Below the pieces are notes generated by a model. It was not told the DNA's origin, ran no database searches, and saw only the letters and a list, made by a program, of their open reading frames with translations. The position numbers were made by a program, and so were the translations under genes. From an uncultured Bacilli bacterium (GTDB lineage: Bacteria > Bacillota_I > Bacilli_A > RF39 > UBA660): a stretch of 64,000 nt of DNA. The stretch covers positions 62,001-126,000 of the forward strand of contig CAKOLN010000001.1 of the NCBI GenBank assembly GCA_934096075.1. Reading direction: 5' to 3'. Each line of letters begins with the position of its first letter. Position 1 is the first letter of the stretch. Below, piece by piece: positions 59,354 through 64,000 of this stretch.

Positions 59354-62116
59354 ATGAAATTTATAAAAACAAAAAAGGGTATTTTTTATGGAGTAGTTTT
59401 TTTACTAATGATAACATTAGGAGTGAGTTATGGGACTTTTGTATTTGTATCAAATCCATATAAATCAAGTAATATGTTAATAAGCAATTTATTATATGGA
59501 GTTAGTATACAAGAAGAAGGTAGTACAAGCGAAATAGATAATAATAAGGTAACAATACCGGCTAAAACTAAAGGATATTTTTATGTAACAATATCAAGTG
59601 TAAATAAAATAGATAGTAAATATACTTTGGCTTACAAATCAACAAATACGGTGAATGTAAAATATACTGATAGAACTAACTGGAATCCAGAAGGATTAAT
59701 AAAAGGTTATGATGAAACTACTTATAGTAAGAAAGTAAAAGTGGTGGTAGATAATACATCAAATACAAGTAGTACAGAGGTAACGTTTGGTGTGTTTGGT
59801 GGATATACTTATAATTCATATGAAACAATAAGTTTAGAAAATGGCTATTTAACCATAAATGGTCCATATACAGAGGTTATACAAGGAACAAATAGATTAG
59901 TTGATATAGTAGAAAAAGATACCTCATGTATAACAGAAGAAAATAAAACATGTATGTATGGAGGAGAAACTATAAGTAACTACTTACAATACCCAGTGAA
60001 TGATGATGTTACAAAAAATTTATGGAGAATAATTGGAACATACAATATAGATGGAGAAGTAGTAACAAAGGTAATAAGTATAACAAATGGTATAACGACA
60101 CAAAGTACGCTGATGACAGATTTAATTAGCTTCTATAATACACTAGAAGAAAAAGAAAAATATGTATATAATACAAATAAATTTAATTGTGATACAAAAT
60201 GTAATACGAGTAGTTTTACAAATATAGGAATTCTTAATAAGTATGAATATGATGTTATAGGTGGAGACAATTCATATTTGAAAGAATATGTACCATTTTA
60301 TATATTAAATAATGGTGAAGTAGAAAATCTATATAGTACAGAAACAAGTAGTAATTTGAGAGGAAATATATATTTTCAAACAGATGTTAAAGTAACAGGA
60401 AGTGGAACAAAAACTGATCCATATAAAGTAAGTAAAGGACAAGATGTGAATTTAGTAGCTTATACTTTAAATGGAGAATCTACGACGAAAACATATGAAT
60501 GGTTAAAAACGAATAATGCAATTAATGGAATAAGCTGTGAAAATGGTTCGGTTGCAGAGTGGGATTATGATAAAAATGGAATATATTTTTCAAAAGTAAA
60601 TGTTCCTGATTATTGTACAGTAGATTTTGGAGATGGATATACAGTGACTTTAAAAGCATTAAATGGTACTGTGACAAGTGCAACATCAATTTCAGTTGGA
60701 GAGAATGGAACAGCTTTATTTACAATAACTCCAAATAGTGGTTATACATTAGATGGCTCAACAGTTACATGTACTGGAAGTGGTTTAGCAGATATAACAA
60801 CAAGTGGTGTTAAGGTCAGTAATGTAAAAAGTAGTCAAACTTGTATTATAACATTAGATAAAATAGGTACAAGTTTAGCAAATCATATAATAAATACTTA
60901 TACAACAAATAATGCAGTAGGTACAAGGACAAGCTTTTCGTCAGCATTTACAGAAAAAAATAATAAAATATATTCAACAAATAGAACGGAAGATGGAAGT
61001 ACGGTTTACTATTATGCAGGAAATACAATTAATAACTGGGTGAAGTTTGGTAAATATACCAAAACTGTAGTAAGAGGTTATGATTCAAGTTCAACAAATA
61101 TAACTTTACACTATAAGGAATTTAATAGTATGTCTGATTGTACTAATGATGAATATTACAAATATAATTGTGAATATGCATGGAGCGCAGGAGACGATAT
61201 GTATTGGAGAATTATAAGAACAAACGAAGATGGTAGTGTAAGACTATTATATGCGGGAAATGGTCCAGATACTAGAAACGGTTATATTAGTCCTAGTTTG
61301 ATTTATAATATTAGTGTTTCAACTTCACATATGGGAGTAGGATATATGTATGGGGAAATAACTTCATCTGGTACAGGTAATTATTCTTTAGAAAAGCTAA
61401 GAGCAAATACAAATCCTAGTACAGTTAAAATAGCTGTGGATAAGTGGTATGTTGATAACATTTTAGATAGTTATGGTAAGTATGTAAGCAAGACAGCAAT
61501 ATATTGTAATGATAAGAGTATTTATTATTCAGGATCTTCAAGTTTAGTTCCATCAATTTATTCAGGTAGTAGCACTATTTTTGGATCCTATACTAGAATA
61601 ATTACTGATAATTATTTAACATATAAATGTGGAAGTAATTCAAGTGGTGTACTTAATGTTACTGCAAGTGATGCGGATAAATTTAATGCATCTAAAGATG
61701 ACAAATACAAAAATTATGGTAAATTAAATTGTAGTGTTAATGGATATATGAATGAAGATTGTCCAGTAGCACTTATGACTGGAGATGAACTTGCATTTGC
61801 GGGCGCAAATTTTAACTCGGAGAATGCATCAGCTTGGTATGCTGTTAATAGTAAAGCCAAATCTGTAAATAATGGTAATGTTTGGTTAACAATGACTCCA
61901 GCAAGTTTTAATGGAAATAACAATGGTACAGGTTCACCCGGAGTTTTGGGTGCAACAGGAGATGGAAGATTAGCTGGTTCACAAACTAATGTAAATAGTA
62001 TTATACGTCCAGTCCTTAGTCTTAAAGCTTGTGTTAAATATTCTAAGGGTGATGGTACGTCAAGTAATCCATACGAAATAAGTATAAATGATGTATGCGC
62101 AAATGCTGAAAATTAG
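59354..62116 (+). CDS. Large Cys-containing surface protein, possible phase-variable expression
   Basis: From ATG 59354 (AAAGAGG upstream) the protein has 920 residues. It has a signal-anchor (about 8-28) and an N-terminal beta-rich domain up to about 190. Two related domains follow, each built round a WRII(G/R)T core with Cys pairs (near 230 and 630). Between them is a bacterial Ig-like unit (VTLKALNGTVTSATSISVGENGTA and SGYTLDGS). No sorting motif is at the C-terminus. It is likely an adhesin or surface receptor tethered by its anchor. The leader upstream suggests expression control. It is followed by a small XRE gene. Confidence 0.7.
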   Translation: MKFIKTKKGIFYGVVFLLMITLGVSYGTFVFVSNPYKSSNMLISNLLYGVSIQEEGSTSEIDNNKVTIPAKTKGYFYVTISSVNKIDSKYTLAYKSTNTVNVKYTDRTNWNPEGLIKGYDETTYSKKVKVVVDNTSNTSSTEVTFGVFGGYTYNSYETISLENGYLTINGPYTEVIQGTNRLVDIVEKDTSCITEENKTCMYGGETISNYLQYPVNDDVTKNLWRIIGTYNIDGEVVTKVISITNGITTQSTLMTDLISFYNTLEEKEKYVYNTNKFNCDTKCNTSSFTNIGILNKYEYDVIGGDNSYLKEYVPFYILNNGEVENLYSTETSSNLRGNIYFQTDVKVTGSGTKTDPYKVSKGQDVNLVAYTLNGESTTKTYEWLKTNNAINGISCENGSVAEWDYDKNGIYFSKVNVPDYCTVDFGDGYTVTLKALNGTVTSATSISVGENGTALFTITPNSGYTLDGSTVTCTGSGLADITTSGVKVSNVKSSQTCIITLDKIGTSLANHIINTYTTNNAVGTRTSFSSAFTEKNNKIYSTNRTEDGSTVYYYAGNTINNWVKFGKYTKTVVRGYDSSSTNITLHYKEFNSMSDCTNDEYYKYNCEYAWSAGDDMYWRIIRTNEDGSVRLLYAGNGPDTRNGYISPSLIYNISVSTSHMGVGYMYGEITSSGTGNYSLEKLRANTNPSTVKIAVDKWYVDNILDSYGKYVSKTAIYCNDKSIYYSGSSSLVPSIYSGSSTIFGSYTRIITDNYLTYKCGSNSSGVLNVTASDADKFNASKDDKYKNYGKLNCSVNGYMNEDCPVALMTGDELAFAGANFNSENASAWYAVNSKAKSVNNGNVWLTMTPASFNGNNNGTGSPGVLGATGDGRLAGSQTNVNSIIRPVLSLKACVKYSKGDGTSSNPYEISINDVCANAEN

Positions 62117-62123
62117 GTGATAT

Positions 62124-62348
62124 ATGATAACAGAAAATGAACTTAAAATGATAATAGGAAATAATATAAAGAAATATAGAAAAGAAAAAGGAATTACTCA
62201 AAAAGAATTAGCAAGTTTAATTGGAGTAACAACTCCACTTTTAGGTGCACTTGAAAGTAAGAATATAAGTCAAGGAATAAGTAATTATACATTATATAAA
62301 ATAGGTAAAACTTTGGATATTCCAGTAAATAAGTTTTTTGAACATTAA
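62124..62348 (+). CDS. Small XRE-family regulator
   Basis: The 74-residue protein is one helix-turn-helix domain: IGNNIKKYRKEKGITQKELASLIGVTTPLLGALES is helix 1 to the recognition helix, followed by SNYTLYKIGKTLDIPVNKFF. GGTGA precedes the ATG, 7 bases after the surface gene, so it is cotranscribed and may regulate that gene. A terminator follows. Confidence 0.88.
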   Translation: MITENELKMIIGNNIKKYRKEKGITQKELASLIGVTTPLLGALESKNISQGISNYTLYKIGKTLDIPVNKFFEH

Positions 62349-62378
62349 AAAATATCTCATTGATTTGAGATATTTTTC
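62349..62378. terminator. Bidirectional terminator XRE / uppP
   Basis: AAATATCTCA-ttgatt-TGAGATATTTTTC between convergent genes. Confidence 0.8.
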
Positions 62379-62379
62379 T

Positions 62380-63189
62380 TTACATAAATATTAAAATAAT
62401 TAATCCTAATAATAAAGTATATATACTAAAATAAATTAGATTGCCTTTCTTAACAACTCCAATGAACCATCTAAGTGTAAAATAAGAAACTACAAATGAT
62501 GCAATGAATCCAAGACCATATGGTAAAACTAAATCATGTATGTTACTCATTTCTAATAAATCTTTAAATCCTAGAATTGTAGTACCTACACTAACAGGTA
62601 TATAAAGCATAAATGAATATCTTAATGCAGTATCTCTATCTAATCCTCTAAATAGTCCGCCTATTAATGTTGAACCACTTCTACTAATTCCTGGGATAAG
62701 CGCAATTACTTGTGTTAGTCCAATTACGACTGCGTCTTTCCAACTTAAATCTTTATCTTTTTTAATTCCTTTAATATTTCTGACTAAGAATAAAAATAGT
62801 GATGTTATTAAAAATGATATACCAACTATTTTAATATTACTTAAAGCACTTTCAATATTATCTTTAAAAAGAAAGCCAACAATTCCAACAGGAATAGATC
62901 CTAAAACTATAAGCCAACAATACTTGTAATCTCTTTTAGTTTCATCGTTCTTGACTTTAAAATATTTAAAGAAATTTTTAATAAGTCTAATTAAATCATC
63001 TTTATAAATAAGTAAAATAGCGAGTAAACTACCAAAGTTAACAATTATTTCAAAATTTAAATCAATAGTAGTAATACCCATCAATTTTTTTAAAATAAAG
63101 ACGTGTCCACTAGATGAAACTGGTATAGGTTCAGTAAATCCTTGTACAATTCCTAATATAATATACTTTAAAATATCTATAAATTTCAT
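62380..63189 (-). CDS. uppP: Undecaprenyl-diphosphatase
   Basis: The 269-residue membrane protein has the BacA/UppP signatures VQGFTEPIPVSSSGHVFIL near the N-terminus, with Glu and Ser-Ser-Gly-His, and LIPGISRSGSTLIGGLFRGLDR in the second half, containing the catalytic Arg, with about eight helices. It recycles the lipid carrier for peptidoglycan and other wall polymers and gives bacitracin resistance when raised. GGTGAT precedes the start. Confidence 0.97.
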   Translation of the reverse strand: MKFIDILKYIILGIVQGFTEPIPVSSSGHVFILKKLMGITTIDLNFEIIVNFGSLLAILLIYKDDLIRLIKNFFKYFKVKNDETKRDYKYCWLIVLGSIPVGIVGFLFKDNIESALSNIKIVGISFLITSLFLFLVRNIKGIKKDKDLSWKDAVVIGLTQVIALIPGISRSGSTLIGGLFRGLDRDTALRYSFMLYIPVSVGTTILGFKDLLEMSNIHDLVLPYGLGFIASFVVSYFTLRWFIGVVKKGNLIYFSIYTLLLGLIILIFM

Positions 63190-63257
63190 ATAATCACCAT
63201 AATAATTATATTATAAAATTTATATAAAAGAAATAAAATTAAATAAGGAAGTGTAAA

Positions 63258-63464
63258 ATGATTAAATATTTTTTATATATAATAGGTATATTTTTGATAA
63301 GTATAGGTTTGTCTTTTATACTAATAAATTTGAATTTGTTAATAACTGGGTATACTTTTTTTGAATATGTAAAGTTTATAATTAGTAGTTTATATTTTTA
63401 TTATATTATTATAGGATTAATACTTATTTATATATCTATAATAAGAAAGAAGGGGAAGAGATGA
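63258..63464 (+). CDS. Two-helix membrane protein, unknown
   Basis: The 68-residue protein has two hydrophobic helices (about 4-24 and 38-60) and a basic tail. AAGGAAG precedes the ATG. It overlaps the next gene by 4 bases, so translation is coupled. Function unknown; composition suggests a small membrane partner. Confidence 0.6.
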   Translation: MIKYFLYIIGIFLISIGLSFILINLNLLITGYTFFEYVKFIISSLYFYYIIIGLILIYISIIRKKGKR

Positions 63465-64000
63465 TTTATATTTATGATTTATTGGTTAATTTAAATGAAG
63501 AAATAATTGATTTTTATGATTGGGAAGAAACAGATAATTATGAACATATAAGAAAATGTTTACTTATGAAAGTAAGTAAAGATGATTATTATAATATATT
63601 GTCTAATAATATAATTTTGAATGAAGAATTATTAAAAGATATAAAAGGAAAAGCACAAAAATTTAGTGGTAGAAATACTATTGTTATAGATTATATAGTT
63701 ACTATAACAGATGGAATAAATGCTTTAATGATAAAGTTTGATAAAAATGGTTATTCTACACATAAAAGTAAGTTCCTTATAAATGAAGAAATGGAAATAA
63801 CTTCTTTAAGTGATTCTTTAAAAATATATGATATAAAATATACAATTTTAGATAAAAAAGAAAATAATACAATGACTAGAAAAGAAAAGAGGTTAGTGAA
63901 TTTAATATTACATGAATTAAATTATATAAAAAATGATAAAGAAAAAATTGATTATTTATATTATGAGTGGTTTGATACTAATGTAGGTGAAAATAAATTG
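63461..64000 (+). CDS. DUF3603-like protein, cut by the window end
   Basis: The first 180 codons are present. The start MIYIYDLLVNLNEE, a central TDG (VTITDGINALMI) and KSKFLINEEMEI resemble the opening, TDG and Lys-Ser-Arg segments of DUF3603 proteins of Bacillota, compared from memory. Those are soluble and of unknown function. AAGGGGAAGAG precedes the ATG. The stop lies beyond the window, so length cannot be judged. Confidence 0.6.
   Translation, partial: MIYIYDLLVNLNEEIIDFYDWEETDNYEHIRKCLLMKVSKDDYYNILSNNIILNEELLKDIKGKAQKFSGRNTIVIDYIVTITDGINALMIKFDKNGYSTHKSKFLINEEMEITSLSDSLKIYDIKYTILDKKENNTMTRKEKRLVNLILHELNYIKNDKEKIDYLYYEWFDTNVGENKL

Overview
The window is chromosomal DNA from a very A+T-rich, low-G+C Gram-positive bacterium. 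Codon use is strongly A/T-biased, Shine-Dalgarno sites are AGGAGG-like, TGA is a stop, and tRNAs encode CCA. Bacillota traits are T-box leaders, yqfC-yqfD next to ybeY-cdd-era-yqzL-recO, an ecfA-ecfA-ecfT-truA block and class B sortase. The short AlaRS and many Cys-rich surface proteins suit an uncultured host-associated Bacilli/Erysipelotrichia-like or RF39-like lineage. That placement is inference.

Layout. 0.5-7.4 kb is accessory: a clipped Asn-rich ORF, an alpha/beta hydrolase, a methyltransferase, a tnpV remnant, and a Tn4451-like mobilizable element with a large serine recombinase behind an attenuator, a small ORF, TnpV, an oriT-like region and a MobV relaxase. It ends near tRNA-Gly. 8-11 kb pairs a von Willebrand A surface protein bearing NPQTG with a class B sortase carrying a large cytoplasmic domain. 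11-17.7 kb has a HerA-like ATPase divergent from a four-gene operon of secreted or membrane-tethered Cys-rich proteins and a prepilin. 17.8-43.5 kb is mostly housekeeping: rpsP-khpA, two fused ABC exporters, tRNA-Ser, recD2, an AI-2E-type permease, an Ala T-box followed by a minimal alaS operon, an RlmN-like enzyme, yqfC/yqfD, ybeY-cdd-era-yqzL-recO, rpe, rpsU, yqeY, and an ECF module in which both ATPases have lost their catalytic motifs.

43.6-50.6 kb has secE-nusG, three tandem YhcG-type PD-(D/E)XK nuclease genes with intragenic palindromes, uvrB, a DUF308-like membrane protein and an HD protein. 50.8-52.5 kb is a Ser T-box with a DUF1653 gene and serS. 52.6-62.3 kb is a second cell-surface region: a signal-anchored protein, a coiled-coil membrane protein, a CPNGG-repeat protein, and a large surface protein behind a leader with a G9 tract and alternative hairpins, with rarA and a metalloprotease-like gene between. 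uppP and a DUF3603-like gene cut by the window edge close it.

The leads most worth pursuing are the doubly degenerate ECF ATPase pair, the triplicated YhcG array with variant palindromes at one position, the poly-G leader, and the sortase-substrate pair. No rRNA genes or CRISPR arrays were seen. All domain calls come from reading motifs by eye; no database search was run.
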